In this document: piece after piece, positions 41,693 to 51,888 of the stretch
Layout: the number at the start of each line of letters is the position of its first letter
Numbering within the stretch: position 1 is the stretch's first letter
Origin: Lentisphaeria bacterium
Lineage (GTDB): Bacteria > Verrucomicrobiota > Lentisphaeria > Victivallales > Victivallaceae
NCBI GenBank assembly: GCA_022009855.1
Contig: CP091727.1
Location: 4,774,001 to 4,838,000 of the forward strand
Reading direction: 5' to 3'
Length of the DNA stretch: 64,000 bases
Notes under the pieces: model-generated
What the model was told of the DNA's origin: nothing
Database searches by the model: none
Seen by the model: the letters and a program-made list of their open reading frames with translations, nothing else
Program-made: the position numbers and the translations under genes

Positions 41693-42905
41693 ATGTCTCA
41701 AAGCCGAAAGATGAAATTCGGGCGGTATGACTATGCCGCCTTCAGCTGTTTCACCGGGTACGCCTGCTGCTCGGTAGTGGTGCCGGTCGTGCTGATCGAG
41801 CTGGCGCGTTCGCTCAACTTCCCGCTGACCGACGGGGGAATGGGGGCGGGCGGCGCGCTCCAGCTCGGGCGCAGCATCCCGATGGTCTTCGCCATGCTTT
41901 TCTGCGGGTTCGCGGCCGGACGCTGGGGCAAGGTGCCGACGCTGGGGGTGTCGCTCCTCATCATGGCCGCCGGAATCATGCTCGCCTCCGCCGCCCCCGC
42001 CTACGGGCTGCTCTTTCTCGCCGTCGCGATCGCCGGTCTGGGCGAAGGGGTGATCGAGGGACTCGCCACTCCAGTCGTGCAGGATCTCCACGAACACGAG
42101 GAGCCGGGGCGCTACATCAACTTCGCCCACTCCTTCTGGTCGATCGGCGTAGTGGTGACGGTGCTTGCGGCGGGTGCGCTGCTCTCCTGGGGCGTTTCAT
42201 GGCGGTTCATCCTGCTGCTGGCGGGTGTTCTCGCCCTGGTGCCCGCCCTGCTCTTTCTGCTGCCCAGCCGCGGAGCACGCCACCCCGACAAGCCGGAAAA
42301 ACTTCATTGGACTACGGTCTGGGGCCACGCGACCGCGCTGATGAAACAGTCCCGCTTCTGGCTCTTTTTTCGCGGCGATGATCCTCGCCGGCGGCGGGGA
42401 GTTCTGTCTCACCTTCTGGGTCTCGAGCTTCATCCGGATCGACTATGCGGGTTCGCCGTGGCTGGGAGGACTGGGTACCGCGGTATTCGCCGGCGGCATG
42501 ATTGTCGGACGCATGGTCTCCGGATTTCTCGTCGGCCAGCGGCGCCTCCGGGATTTGATCCTCTGGATGGCGGCGGCCGGGACGCTTCTCTCGCTCTTCC
42601 CGCCGCTGCTCCATTCGATCTGGATCCTCTTCGTGCTGCTCTTCTTCATCGGCATCGCCACCGGGCCGTTCTGGCCGAGCATCCAGAGCTACTGTGTGGA
42701 CCGGATTCCGGGAGATTCGACGATGATCTACATCCTGCTCTCCTGTGCCGGAGTACCCGGCTGCGGCCTCTTCGCCTGGCTGATGGGGGTGGCGGGGGAT
42801 CACTTCGGATTGCGTGCCAGTTTCTTCCTGGTGCCCGGCTGTTTCGTCCTGCTCGGAGCGCTGATCGCCGCCGAATGGCTGCTGCCGCGCCGGAATCGCC
42901 GGTGA
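41693..42905 (+). CDS. Major facilitator superfamily transporter
   Basis: About 400 residues with 12 predicted membrane helices. The loop 2-3 MFS signature is seen as GFAAGRWGKVPTLGVSLL, and the helix-5 region as FAHSFWSIGVVVTVLAAG; the second half starts WVSSFIRIDYAGSPWLGG and has GGMIVGRMVSGFLVGQRRLRDLILW, a second copy of the signature. The topology resembles sugar transporters of the FucP-like branch, but no substrate can be assigned. A one-base shift in T6 at 42366-42371 joins the halves. GAGG lies eight bases before the ATG. Confidence 0.8.
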
Positions 42906-42921
42906 CGGCGGAGAAGAGAAT

Positions 42922-45900
42922 GTGCGCATGATCCGCCCGGAGAATCCAGAGTACGCGGCAAGCAGCGAACGGCTCCGCATCGCCTATCCGGAGGAGCTGC
43001 CGATCACCCGGCACCTCGACGAAATCAGACGTCTCTGGCAGGAACATCCGCTCATCATCGTCGGCGGCGACACCGGCAGCGGCAAGACCACCCAGCTGCC
43101 CAAGGTCGCCCTTGAACTCGGTTGGGGGGCGCTTCGGCCGGATCGGCTGCACCCAGCCGCGGCGGATCGCCGCCTCGGCCATGGCGCGCCGCGCCGCGCA
43201 GGAGATGGGATGCGAACCGGGAACCGCCGTCGGCTATCAGGTACGGTTCGACGATCGGACCAGCCGCGGCACCGTTCTGAAATTCATGACCGACGGCATC
43301 CTGCTGGCCGAGACGCACGAGGACCGCAAACTGCGCCAGTACAGCGCGCTCATCATCGACGAGGCTCACGAACGGAGCCTCAACATCGACTTTCTGCTCG
43401 GATACATCAAGAATCTGCTGCCGCTCCGGCCCGATCTCAAGGTGGCGATCTCGTCGGCGACGCTCGACACGGAGGAGTTCTCCCGCTTTTTCGGTAATGC
43501 GCCGGTGGTTTCGATCGAGGGGCGGACCTATCCGGTTGAGGACTGCTACCTGCCGCCGGAGGCCGACGAAGAACTTTCCGATTCGGTGGCACGTGGTGTG
43601 GAGTTCGTCTCCGAACTCGATCCACGCGGCGACATTCTGGTCTTTCTGCCTGGAGAGCGGGAGATCCGCGACGCGACCGATCTGCTCAACGGACGCAAGC
43701 TGCCGCACACCGGAAGTGCTGCCGCTGTTCGGCCGGCTCTCCGCCGCCGAACAGCAGCGGGTGTTCCACCCCGGGCGTCAGCGACGAATCATCCTGTCGA
43801 CCAACGTGGCGGAAACCAGCGTGACGATTCCACGCATCCGCTTCGTGATCGACTCGGGGCTGGCGCGGATCAAGCGGTTCAATCCGCGCACCCAGATCGA
43901 AGAACTTCAGGTCGAGACCATCAGTCAGGCGAGCGCACGTCAGCGGCGCGGCCGCTGCGGACGGGTCGCCGACGGCGTCTGCGTCCACCTCTACAGCGAG
44001 GACGATCTCACCCGCTCTACTCCATACACCGACCCGGAAATCAAGCGGACCGGACTGGCCGGAGTGATCCTGCGGATGGCGGCGCTCGGCCTGCCGAGAA
44101 TCACCCGCTTTCCCTTCATCAATCCACCTCCGCCGCGGCGGTCCGTGAGGGATGCGCACCCTGGAGGATCTCCGCGCGATCGATCTCGACGGACGGCTCA
44201 CTCGCGAAGGAGCAAAACTCGCCGCACTTCCGATCGACCCGCACATCGGAAAAATGCTTGCGGAAGCCGCCCGCCGCCGGGTACTTGCCGAAGTGATCGT
44301 CATCGCCTCCTACCTTTCGATTCAGGACCCGATGGAGCGGCCGCTGGAGAAACAGCAGGCCGCGGATGAGGCACACCGCCGGTTCCGCCACCCGGAGTCC
44401 GACTTCTTTTCGATCCTCAATTTGTGGAACGCGATGTGCCGCGACGGAGCCGGAAGCAGCAAACTCCGACGCTTCTGCCGGGAGAACTTTCTGAACTTCG
44501 TCCGGATGCGGGAGTGGAAAAACCTCGCCGCCGATCTCGCCGAAGCCGCCGCCGATCAGGGATGGCGCTGCGGCGTTCCGGCGGAACTGCCGGAGAATCC
44601 CCTTATGACCTCATCCATCAGTCGCTGCTGGCGGGGATTCCGCGCCATATCGCCAAATACCTGCCGGAAGAGCAGCGCTATCTCGGCACCGGCGGAAGAA
44701 AATTCCAGCTCTTTCCCGGCTCCGGACTCTTCCGCAAAAAGCCGGTGCCCGACTGGATCATGTGCTTTGCTCTGGTGGAGACCAGCCGCCTCTTCGCCCG
44801 GCAGAACGCGGTGATCAAGCCGGCCTACCTGGAAGCGGCGGCGCCGCACCTCTGTTCCAAAATCTGCGATCAGCCCTATTACGACACGCAGTCCGGTTTC
44901 GTCTACGCCCGCGAACGGCTGACCTTCGGCGGTCTGCTGATCCACGCCGGGCGGCGGATCCACTATGCGGCGAGCCATCCAGTTGAAGCGCGGGAGATCT
45001 TCATCCGCGACGCGCTGGCGAACGGAGAGCCGGTGATTCCCGGCAGCTGGACCGTCCGCAGCCGGGCCGTGATCGATGATCTGCTCCATCTGGAAGAGAA
45101 GGCGCGCCGCCCCGGCGGCATCCTCGACCGCGAAGCGGTGGTCGAGCACTACAAACTCTTGCTTCCTCCCGGAATCCACTCGGTCAAAGCGCTCAAGGAG
45201 CTGATCAAAACCGATCCGCAGGACTACTCCATCGCCCGGGACGAGGTGATGCAGGAGCAATTCCGACCGCTCGACCCATCCGATTACCCGGATACGCTCA
45301 CCTTTTCCGGGCAGAAATTCCGCCTCCACTACCGGTTCGCGCCGGGAGAGGAGGAGGACGGCGTCACTTTGCTCGTCCCCTCCGACATGCTCAACTGCCT
45401 GCCCGGTTACGCACTCGACTATCTGGTGCCTGGTTACCTGCCCGACAAGATCGAACTGATGCTTCGCGCCCTGCCCAAACCGGTCCGGCAGGCGCTCGCG
45501 CCGCTCAACGACGCAGTCGCCTGGTTCACCGGCGAACTCAAGGTGGGCAGACTCTTCGCCGAACAACCGCTTGCGGTGCTGCTGGCGGAGTCGTTGCGGG
45601 AACGGTTCGACATACCGGTCGCTCCGGCTGATTTCGACAACCTCCGGCTGCCGGAACATCTGTTGATGAAACTGGCTGAACTCAACCGTGACGGGCGGGT
45701 GGTTCACATTCATCGGGAGGTGCCCGCGGTACTGCGGAGCGGTTCGCGCCTGAGCCGGGCGGTGGCGGGTGCCGCGCCGTTCGCCAGCACCGGCTGCACC
45801 GCCTTCCCCGGACTCAAACCGCTCCCCCTTCGAGGTGGAACTGCCGAACGGCAACGGGAAAAAAGCCTACCCAGCCCTCTGCGATGAAGGCGAAAGCGTG

Positions 45901-46632
45901 GGCAGCGCGCTCTATCTGAAGGAGACTGAGGCGCGGCTTCACCATCGGCGTGGGATTCTGCGGCTCTTCCGGCTGGAGAACGGCGCACAGCTGAAGTTTC
46001 TCCGCCGCTCCATCCGCTTCTCGCGCCAGGCGGAACTTACCTGGTTCATGAGATACCGCGACTACGCTGACGATCTGCTTGACAGCGCGGTGCTCGAGGC
46101 CTTCGACACGGATCCCTGGGAACTGCGCGACGAAACCAACTTCGGCATCGCCGCCGAACACGCCAGAGGCGAACTCGGCGAAACGGTCGACCGCACAGTG
46201 AAACTGCTGGAAAGCCTGCTGCCGGTCTACGAACTCTGCCGGGAACTTCACCGCAAAATCGCGGCCCGTTCCGATGAGAGCGCCGAAGATTACGCTGGGC
46301 ACCTCGACTGGCTGTTCCGGGAGCACTTTTTGAAACGTCCGGCGGTGCTGACCGACTATACCCGCTACCTGCGTGGACTCAAACTGCGCGGCGAACGGGC
46401 CGCCGCCGCCCCCGCCCGCGACGAAGCAAAACTCGAAACCATCGCGGAGTATGCGGAACGATTTCGCCTCGCCGCCACCGAAGTTCCGGAGATCACGGAT
46501 TCGCCGGAGCTGTACGAGTTCTGGCTGCTCTTTGAGGAATGTCGTCTGGCAACCTTCGCGCCGGAAGTTCCGCTCAAGCGCCGCGCCCCGCTGCGGCAGC
46601 TGGAAAGCGCCTGGGAACAACTCCGCTTTTGA
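42922..46632 (+). CDS. hrpA: ATP-dependent RNA helicase HrpA (DEAH family)
   Basis: Large DEAH/RHA helicase, about 1235 residues. Walker A GGDTGSGKTTQLP, motif Ia TQPRRIAA, motif II DEAH (LIIDEAHERS), motif III SSATLD, motif V TNVAETSVTIP, motif VI QRRGRCGR, then the HA2/OB domains and the long HrpA C-terminus (DUF3418: RHIAKYLPEEQRYLGTGGRKF). At least five one-base shifts: near 43127 (G6), 43715, 44132, 44600 and 45820 (C4-C5). GTG 42922 has GGAG eight bases upstream; ATG 42928 is the alternative. HrpA resolves collided ribosomes in E. coli. Confidence 0.93.
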
Positions 46633-46642
46633 CGGATTCCGC

Positions 46643-46670
46643 TTGATTCCTCCACATTGTCGGCTATATT
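46643..46670 (+). promoter_or_regulatory. Promoter of the SGNH hydrolase gene
   Basis: TTGATT at 46643-46648, 16 bp, TATATT at 46665-46670. Confidence 0.6.
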
Positions 46671-46724
46671 GTTCCGTTAAACATTTCGCCATCGAAAACA
46701 GTTACATTCAAGGGAAACTGCATC

Positions 46725-47772
46725 ATGGGAACCGACACGATCGTTTTTCACTCGCCTGACACACCGCCGTTCCGCCTCCACGGTTTTCACTGGCGGAAAC
46801 CGGGAGGAGAATTCCGGCGGCTGCCGCTCCGTTCCGTAAAGCTTCCGCTCCCGGACGGGGTCGACGGCCTCGCCTGGCACGCGGCGGGTGGACAACTCGC
46901 CTTCCGTTCGGACACCAGTCAGGTGGTGATCCGTGCCCGGCTCGCCCGTCCCCACCGGATCGTGCGGGCCGCCCTCACCGGCCTGCTGGGGTTTGACTGC
47001 TACGTCGGCGAACCCGGGCGGCAGCTCTTCTGCGGGGTGACCACATTCGGCATGGATGATCTCGAATACACCTCGCCGGTGTTCAAGCAGCACAGCCGGC
47101 TCATGCGCGAGTTCACGATCTTCTTTCCGCTCTACGCCCAGGTTGAACAGCTCGAAATCGGACTGGACCGGGATGCCCGGATTGAGCCGCCGACTCCGTG
47201 GTGCGACGCCCGGCCGCTGGTCGCCTACGGGACTTCGATTCTGCAGGGGGCATGCGCCACACGGCCGGGAATGTGTTACACCAATCAGCTGAGCCGTAAA
47301 CTGAACCGTCCGGTGCTCAACTTCGGGTTCGCCGGAAATGCGCGGGGCGAGGCGGTCATGGCACGGATTCTCGCAACAATTCCGAACCCCCGCGCTCTAT
47401 TTGCTCGACTACGATCCCAACGCGGGAGAAACCGGCATCCGGGACACGCTGTATGAATTCATCCACCTGCTGCGGAAGAGCCATCCGGCGGTACCGATTC
47501 TCACGGTATCGAAAATCCCCTACCCGGAGGATCTCCTCCTTCAGCTTGAGGGGAACGACAATCCGCCGGTCCGCCGGCTCGAACAGCTCCACCGGGAAAT
47601 CGTCGGCAGAATCAGGAAGGAAGGGGATGAAAACACCCATTTTCAGTCCGGCGCGGAACTGCTCGGGAGCGACTGTGCCGAGTGTTCGGTCGACGGCTGC
47701 CACATCACCGACCTCGGATTCGCCCGGATGAGCAATGCGCTTTCCCCGGTCATCGCCGGACTGCTGCACTGA
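46725..47772 (+). CDS. SGNH/GDSL hydrolase with N-terminal GxDLY-type domain
   Basis: About 348 residues. The N-terminal jelly-roll has GFDCYVGEPG, matching the GxDLY-type domain found before SGNH_hydro_3 lipases. The catalytic domain shows block I YGTSILQGACATRPG (Ser), block II GFAGNARGE (Gly-Asn), and block V DGCHITDLGF (Asp/His). These are acyl or sugar-acetyl esterases. A one-base shift in C5 near 47385-47390 lies in the middle. No signal peptide is seen, so the enzyme may be cytoplasmic. AGGGAA precedes the ATG. Confidence 0.8.
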
Positions 47773-47844
47773 CTTTGCCTCCGTTATAAAGGCGGAAAAG
47801 AGTCGGAAGGGAGCAATTTTCCCCGAATATTCCAGAAAATACGC

Positions 47845-47873
47845 TTGCAAAACCGGGGAAACGATGGTATATT
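47845..47873 (+). promoter_or_regulatory. Promoter of tRNA-Lys
   Basis: TTGCAA at 47845-47850, 17 bp, TATATT at 47868-47873, 30 bases before the tRNA. Confidence 0.75.
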
Positions 47874-47902
47874 TAATTTCATCCGGTAAACCGGATCAAC
47901 GT

Positions 47903-47978
47903 GCGCTCATAGCTCAGTTGGTAGAGCAAGTGACTCTTAATCACTGGGTCCTGGGTTCGAGTCCCCGTGAGCGCACCA
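47903..47978 (+). tRNA. tRNA-Lys (CTT anticodon)
   Basis: A 76-nt cloverleaf with encoded CCA. Acceptor GCGCTCA/TGAGCGC, discriminator A, D-arm GCTC-AGTTGGTA-GAGC, anticodon arm AGTGA-CTCTTAA-TCACT giving CTT (reads AAG), and the T-arm TTCGAGT loop. The T-stem as read (CTGGG/CCCCG) has one T-C mismatch at the second pair, which may be a base error. Confidence 0.95.
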
Positions 47979-48012
47979 TTTTTTTTGCCTTGACTTTCCC
48001 CGGGTACGCGTC

Positions 48013-48390
48013 CAGCGCCGCAAAGCATATCTCTACGGCTTGGACCGCGCTCTTGTTCAGCGCGGTCAGCGCCGCGTAGCATATCTCTACAGCTTGGACC
48101 GCGCTCTTGTTCAGCGCGGTCAGCGCCGCGAAGCATATCTCTACAGCTTGGACCGCGCTCTTGTTCAGCGCGGTCAGCGCCGCAAAGCATATCTCTACGG
48201 CTTGGACCGCGCTCTTGTTCAGCGCGGTCAGCGCCGCGAAGCATATCTCTACAGCTTGGACCGCGCTTTTGTTCAGCGCGGTCAGCGCCGCAAAGCATAT
48301 CTCTACGGCTTGGACCGCGCTCTTGTTCAGCGCGGTCAGCGCCGCAAAGCATATCTCTACGGCTTGGACCGCGCTCTTGTTCAGCGCGGT
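48013..48390. repeat. Seven tandem 54-bp repeats, each with a 9-bp hairpin
   Basis: Seven head-to-tail units of 54 bp begin at 48013, 48067, 48121, 48175, 48229, 48283 and 48337, with a partial eighth copy at 48391. Each contains the perfect stem GACCGCGCT-7-AGCGCGGTC. Units differ at few positions and fall into two types (CAAAGC..CGGCTT and CGAAGC..CAGCTT). Because 54 is a multiple of three, spurious open frames run through on both strands; none has family support. The array starts 35 bases after tRNA-Lys, between it and converging minus-strand genes. Confidence 0.95.
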
Positions 48391-48776
48391 CAGCGCCGCG
48401 AGCGCATGTGAGAGGACTGCTTTGCGTTTCGCAAAGCAGCAAGGAGCGATTGCGACGCAGTCGAACGGAGTCGAGCGGAGCCGCTCCGGCGATTGAGGAG
48501 TTGGCGGGCGAAGCCCGACAAGTAAAGCCCGCAGGGCCGCATGCGGATAAGTATCAACCCGGCTCAGACTTCTCACGGGCGAAGAGGTCTGGAGGGCGTC
48601 AGGCCCTCCAGCTCCCTTTCGGGTTGTTTTCTCCGACAGCAGAACATTCCCCTCCTCCGAAGCGGCTTTCTGGAAGTCAAAAATTCCAGTAAAAGTATCT
48701 TTTCACCATCCCAGACCGATCGCTCTTGAGAACAGGCAGAGATACATGTCTCCATCTTCCATATGCCTGTAATCTG
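48391..48776. other. Hairpin-rich noncoding stretch after the repeat array
   Basis: No supported gene. Readable stems: 48418-48438 (9 bp, 3-nt loop), 48473-48486 (6 bp), 48505-48517 (5 bp, GAA loop) and 48589-48611 (9 bp, 5-nt loop). The short frame 48408-48692 has no motif and no ribosome site. I think it is a structured or repeat-derived intergenic element. Confidence 0.6.
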
Positions 48777-49050
48777 TTATTTTAAATTTCGGATCAGTCT
48801 GCGCAAAACGACAATATTGGAAACAAATCCGATACCGGCTCCCAATCCCCAGACACAGCAGACAGCGGCCTGCATTGCCAGCTGCTTTGACGTTCTATGG
48901 AAAATGATTCCGCTCAATTCCGGCTCTCCGCAGAACAGCTCGTATATCCCCCAGAGAAGGCCAGCCACCGTCAATATCGCCAGAAACAAGGCGGAACCAG
49001 CACAACCCCGGAATACTCAGAAAATAGAACAGTTTCCTGACCAATTTCAT
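48777..49050 (-). CDS. Small hypothetical membrane protein
   Basis: About 90 residues, unrecognised. With a one-base shift at the GGGG/CCCC run near 49003-49007 it reads MKLVRKLFYFLSIPG then a helix ALFLAILTVAGLLWGIYELF and a second helix AVCCVWGLGAGIGFVSNIVVL, so two or three membrane segments. It follows the polyprenol mannosyltransferase-like gene on the same strand after about 100 bases. It could be a small helper or flippase-like protein; nothing in the sequence decides. Confidence 0.45.
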
Positions 49051-49148
49051 TTCAACCGCCTGTTCGTTTCCACCATGCGGAGAACCGAAGGAGAACGGGT
49101 CAGCATTCTCCAAGTCGATCAAACCGGCCGATCGAGAAGAGACAAAAA

Positions 49149-49872
49149 CTATTTTTCGGGAAAATTCAGCGCACGGAGACGCCAGATGTTCCGCAACGCT
49201 TCGCGGAAGATCGCGCCGCTCATTTTGGAGGTTCCCGCCTTGCGGTCGGGGGAAGAGGATGGGAAATTCGACGATCCGGCAGCCATGCCGGTAAGCGCGG
49301 TATTTCATCTCCACCTGAAAGGAGTAACCGCGGGAAATGATCGAATCCAGATCGATCGCCTCAAGCGCGGATTTGCGCCACATGTTGAAACCGCCGGTGA
49401 GGTCGGCAACCGGACAGTGCAACAGCGTGCGGGCATAGAGTGAACCGCCGCGCGAAATCAGCTTCCGCAGCAGAGACCAGTTCTCCACCCCGCCGCCGGG
49501 GACATTGCGGGAGCCGATCACCACATCGTATTCGGCGATCTTCGCGAACATTTCCGGCAGATATTCCGGCTTGTGGGAGAAATCGGCGTCCATCTCCAGA
49601 AAGGCGTCGAACCCGCGCTCCATGCCCCAACGGAATCCGGCGATGTAGGCGGGAAGCAAGCCCCCCTTCCCTTCCCGCCGGAGAAGATGGAGCCGCTCCG
49701 GAAAGTGCGTTTCGATCATCTTCGCCACCAGGTCACCGGTGCCGTCCGGCGACCCGTCGTCCACCACCAGCACCGAGAAATCGCGACGCGGCAAAGCTTC
49801 GAACACCGCCGGAATCAACCGGGTGATGTTCTCCGCCTCGTCATACGTGGGAATCACGATCAGAGCATTCAT
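49149..49872 (-). CDS. Polyprenol monophosphomannose synthase-like glycosyltransferase (GT2)
   Basis: About 240 residues. GT2 motifs: IVIPTYDEAENI, VLVVDDGSPDGTGDLV (metal Asp), FDAFLEMDADFSHKPEYLP (DXD region), VVIGSRNVPGGGVENWS, and the Dpm1-like DLTGGFNMW and YSFQVEMKYRAYR. A one-base shift in G5 49248-49252 hides the true tail DRKAGTSKMSGAIFREALRNIW, another Dpm1 hallmark. It would make polyprenyl-phosphate mannose or another hexose, a donor for GT39-type enzymes such as those at 2-5 kb. ATG 49872 is chosen by family start; the ribosome site is weak. Confidence 0.88.
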
Positions 49873-49926
49873 CTTTCCGCCTTCGGCCTGCGCGGCACCT
49901 GACCGGAACCGCCGCCGCAAACAGCC

Positions 49927-50292
49927 TCAAAGTTGTACCGCCCGTCCCTGCTCCTTGAGCTTGATCCGATATTCGGAGTAGAAGCGGTTGCCCCAGCCGG
50001 TCAGACGACCGTCGCGGAACACCAGCGGCAGACACTCATCCTCGGTAACCAGTCCGTCGTGCCAGATGGTCTTAACGTAGTAAAACCAGATATCGGGGGT
50101 ACAGTAACTTTCATCCGAAACCGGTTCGCCCATGATCTCCAACACCTCGGACTTCGTCATGCCGACCCGGAGATTCTTGGAGTTGTCCACATTCCGTTCG
50201 ATCTCGTTCCACGGCGTGGAGCACCCTGCCACGGCAAACAGCACCACAGAAACCGCCATGATGCCGAAAGCCTTCCGGAAAATCTCCCTCAT
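49927..50292 (-). CDS. BamE/SmpA-like small lipoprotein
   Basis: About 121 residues. Lipoprotein signal with lipobox VAGC (Cys about 22), then the BamE-type motif LRVGMTKSEVLEIMGEP, a short beta domain with DIWFYYVKT and LVFRDGRLTGWG. BamE stabilises the outer-membrane assembly machine, but many small lipoproteins share this fold. ATG 50292 (MREIFRK) is nine bases after GGAAGGA; the ATG three codons upstream directly abuts the site. It lies between the glycosyltransferase and rubredoxin genes on the same strand. Confidence 0.75.
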   Translation of the reverse strand: MREIFRKAFGIMAVSVVLFAVAGCSTPWNEIERNVDNSKNLRVGMTKSEVLEIMGEPVSDESYCTPDIWFYYVKTIWHDGLVTEDECLPLVFRDGRLTGWGNRFYSEYRIKLKEQGRAVQL

Positions 50293-50318
50293 CACACACA
50301 TTCCTTCCTGATTGACTG

Positions 50319-50357
50319 CGGGCCGGCAGGATCCGTAAATCGGATTCCACCGGCCCG
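50319..50357 (-). terminator. Hairpin after rubredoxin
   Basis: Outer 8-bp stem CGGGCCGG/CCGGCCCG (50319-50326, 50350-50357) with an inner GGATCC-like stem. Follows the rubredoxin stop on the minus strand; no T run, so termination is uncertain. Confidence 0.5.
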
Positions 50358-50367
50358 TTTCAGGCTC

Positions 50368-50529
50368 TTATTCAGCAGGAGAAAACTCATCCTTGCCGGC
50401 GCCGCACTCCGGGCAGACCCAGTCCGCCGGAAGATCCTCGAACGCGGTTCCGGGCTGGACGCCGTTATCCGGATCACCCTTCGCCGGGTCGTAAACATAA
50501 CCGCAGACGTCACACACATACTTCTTCAT
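50368..50529 (-). CDS. Rubredoxin
   Basis: A complete 53-residue electron carrier with CDVCGYVYDPAKGDP and the second CPECGAGKDEF, giving the Fe(Cys)4 site; ADWVCPECG is the family signature. AAAGGAG lies nine bases before the ATG. It lies 16 bases downstream of the flavodiiron protein, to which it is the usual electron donor. Confidence 0.97.
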   Translation of the reverse strand: MKKYVCDVCGYVYDPAKGDPDNGVQPGTAFEDLPADWVCPECGAGKDEFSPAE

Positions 50530-50545
50530 GGTTGCACACTCCTTT

Positions 50546-51766
50546 TCACTTGGTTGTAGATTCCGCCACACCGGCAAGCAGCGCCCGCCCCAGTGCAGCT
50601 CCGCTTTCAAACGCTTTCTCCAGATCGGCCTCGGTCGGCATGTACTTGACCTGGAACATCGGGACCGGCTGCGGAATATTCATCGCCTCCAATTCAGCGG
50701 CAATCTGTTTTGCCCCCTCGCCGCTCCAGCCGAACGAACCGAACGCGAGACCGAGCTTGTTCTTCGGCCGCAACCCCTTGATGTAGGTCAGCACATCCGC
50801 CATCGCCGGGAACATCTGGTTGTTCATCGTCGGCGCACCGAAAGCGAGCGCACCGGAACGCGCCACTTCGGTCATGATCGCGCTGCGGTCGTTCACTGCA
50901 AGATCCGCCACCTCGACCGTCACGCCGGTCGAACGAATTCCGTCGGCGATCGCATTCGCCAGCTTTTCGGTCGAATGCCACATCGTCGAATAGACCACCA
51001 ACGCCCGCGACGTCGGTTTCTGCTCGGCACAGTCGCGGTAAAGATCGAGAATCCAGCCGAGATTCTTCCGCCACAGCGGCCCGTGGTCCGGCGCGATGAT
51101 CGCAATGTCGAGATTCAGCCCCGGCAGCGCGTTCAGAAGATCGAGCACTTTCGCCGACTGCACGTTGAGAATATTTGCAAAATATTTACGCCCTTCGTAG
51201 TCAAGCACAAACTCAGGATACTCATCCGCCCAGAGCTTGCTCCCGGCAAGGTGCATGCCGAAGGCGTCCTGCGAAAAGAGCAGTTTTGCCGTATCCAGGT
51301 AGGTCACCATGCTGTCCGGCCAGTGGAGCATCTTGGTTTCAATAAAGGAAAAAGTTCCCTTGCCGAGCTTCACGGATTCGCCGGTCTTGACCACCGTAAG
51401 ATCGAGGTCCGCTCCGTAATAAGCCCGCAGTGCCTTTTCCCCGAGCGGAGAGACAAACACCTTCTCCGGATGAATCGCCTCAATCGCCGAGACGATCGCT
51501 CCGGAATGGTCCGGCTCGGCATGGTTCGAAATGATGTAGTCGATCTTCTCCGGATCGATCACCGAACGGATCCGGGCCAGCATCTCACCGAAAAAAGGCG
51601 CCTTGACCGTGTCGATCAGCGTCACTTTCTCGTCGATTACCAGAAAAGCGTTGTAAGTGGAACCGCGCCCGGTCTGATAGCCGTGAAAGTTCCGCACATT
51701 CCAGTCGACTGCGCCGACCCAGTAGACATTTTCGGCGATCTGTTCCGCCTTGAACACTTCCTTCAT
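50546..51766 (-). CDS. Flavodiiron protein (rubredoxin:oxygen/NO oxidoreductase)
   Basis: A complete 406-residue class A flavodiiron protein. It reduces O2 to water (or NO to N2O). The beta-lactamase-like domain has the di-iron ligands H-x-E-x-D-H in SNHAEPDHSG, a His in KMLHWPDSM, Asp in FSQDAFG and His in IAPDHGP; the flavodoxin domain binds FMN through STMWHSTEKLA. The operon order desulfoferrodoxin, flavodiiron protein, rubredoxin is a standard oxygen and superoxide defence of strict anaerobes. Confidence 0.96.
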   Translation of the reverse strand: MKEVFKAEQIAENVYWVGAVDWNVRNFHGYQTGRGSTYNAFLVIDEKVTLIDTVKAPFFGEMLARIRSVIDPEKIDYIISNHAEPDHSGAIVSAIEAIHPEKVFVSPLGEKALRAYYGADLDLTVVKTGESVKLGKGTFSFIETKMLHWPDSMVTYLDTAKLLFSQDAFGMHLAGSKLWADEYPEFVLDYEGRKYFANILNVQSAKVLDLLNALPGLNLDIAIIAPDHGPLWRKNLGWILDLYRDCAEQKPTSRALVVYSTMWHSTEKLANAIADGIRSTGVTVEVADLAVNDRSAIMTEVARSGALAFGAPTMNNQMFPAMADVLTYIKGLRPKNKLGLAFGSFGWSGEGAKQIAAELEAMNIPQPVPMFQVKYMPTEADLEKAFESGAALGRALLAGVAESTTK

Positions 51767-51888
51767 GATTCCTCCCTCAAAAAACAGTCACGGGAACGGA
51801 ATGTCCCCCACCGCCGCAACGGTGGTGAAATATAACGCCGGAATCCGTTGCTGACAACCGATTCCGGCGCAGAATCCGAAATTTTTAC

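Noticed and set aside
48013..48390. CRISPR array
   Set aside because: The units are contiguous direct repeats with no unique spacers and no cas genes nearby.
47879..48576. Open frames of 120-210 codons through the tandem repeats
   Set aside because: The unit is a multiple of three bases, so any frame without a stop stays open; no ribosome site or motif supports them.
47903..48776. Integrated element at tRNA-Lys
   Set aside because: I found no integrase gene and no direct repeat of the tRNA 3' end downstream.
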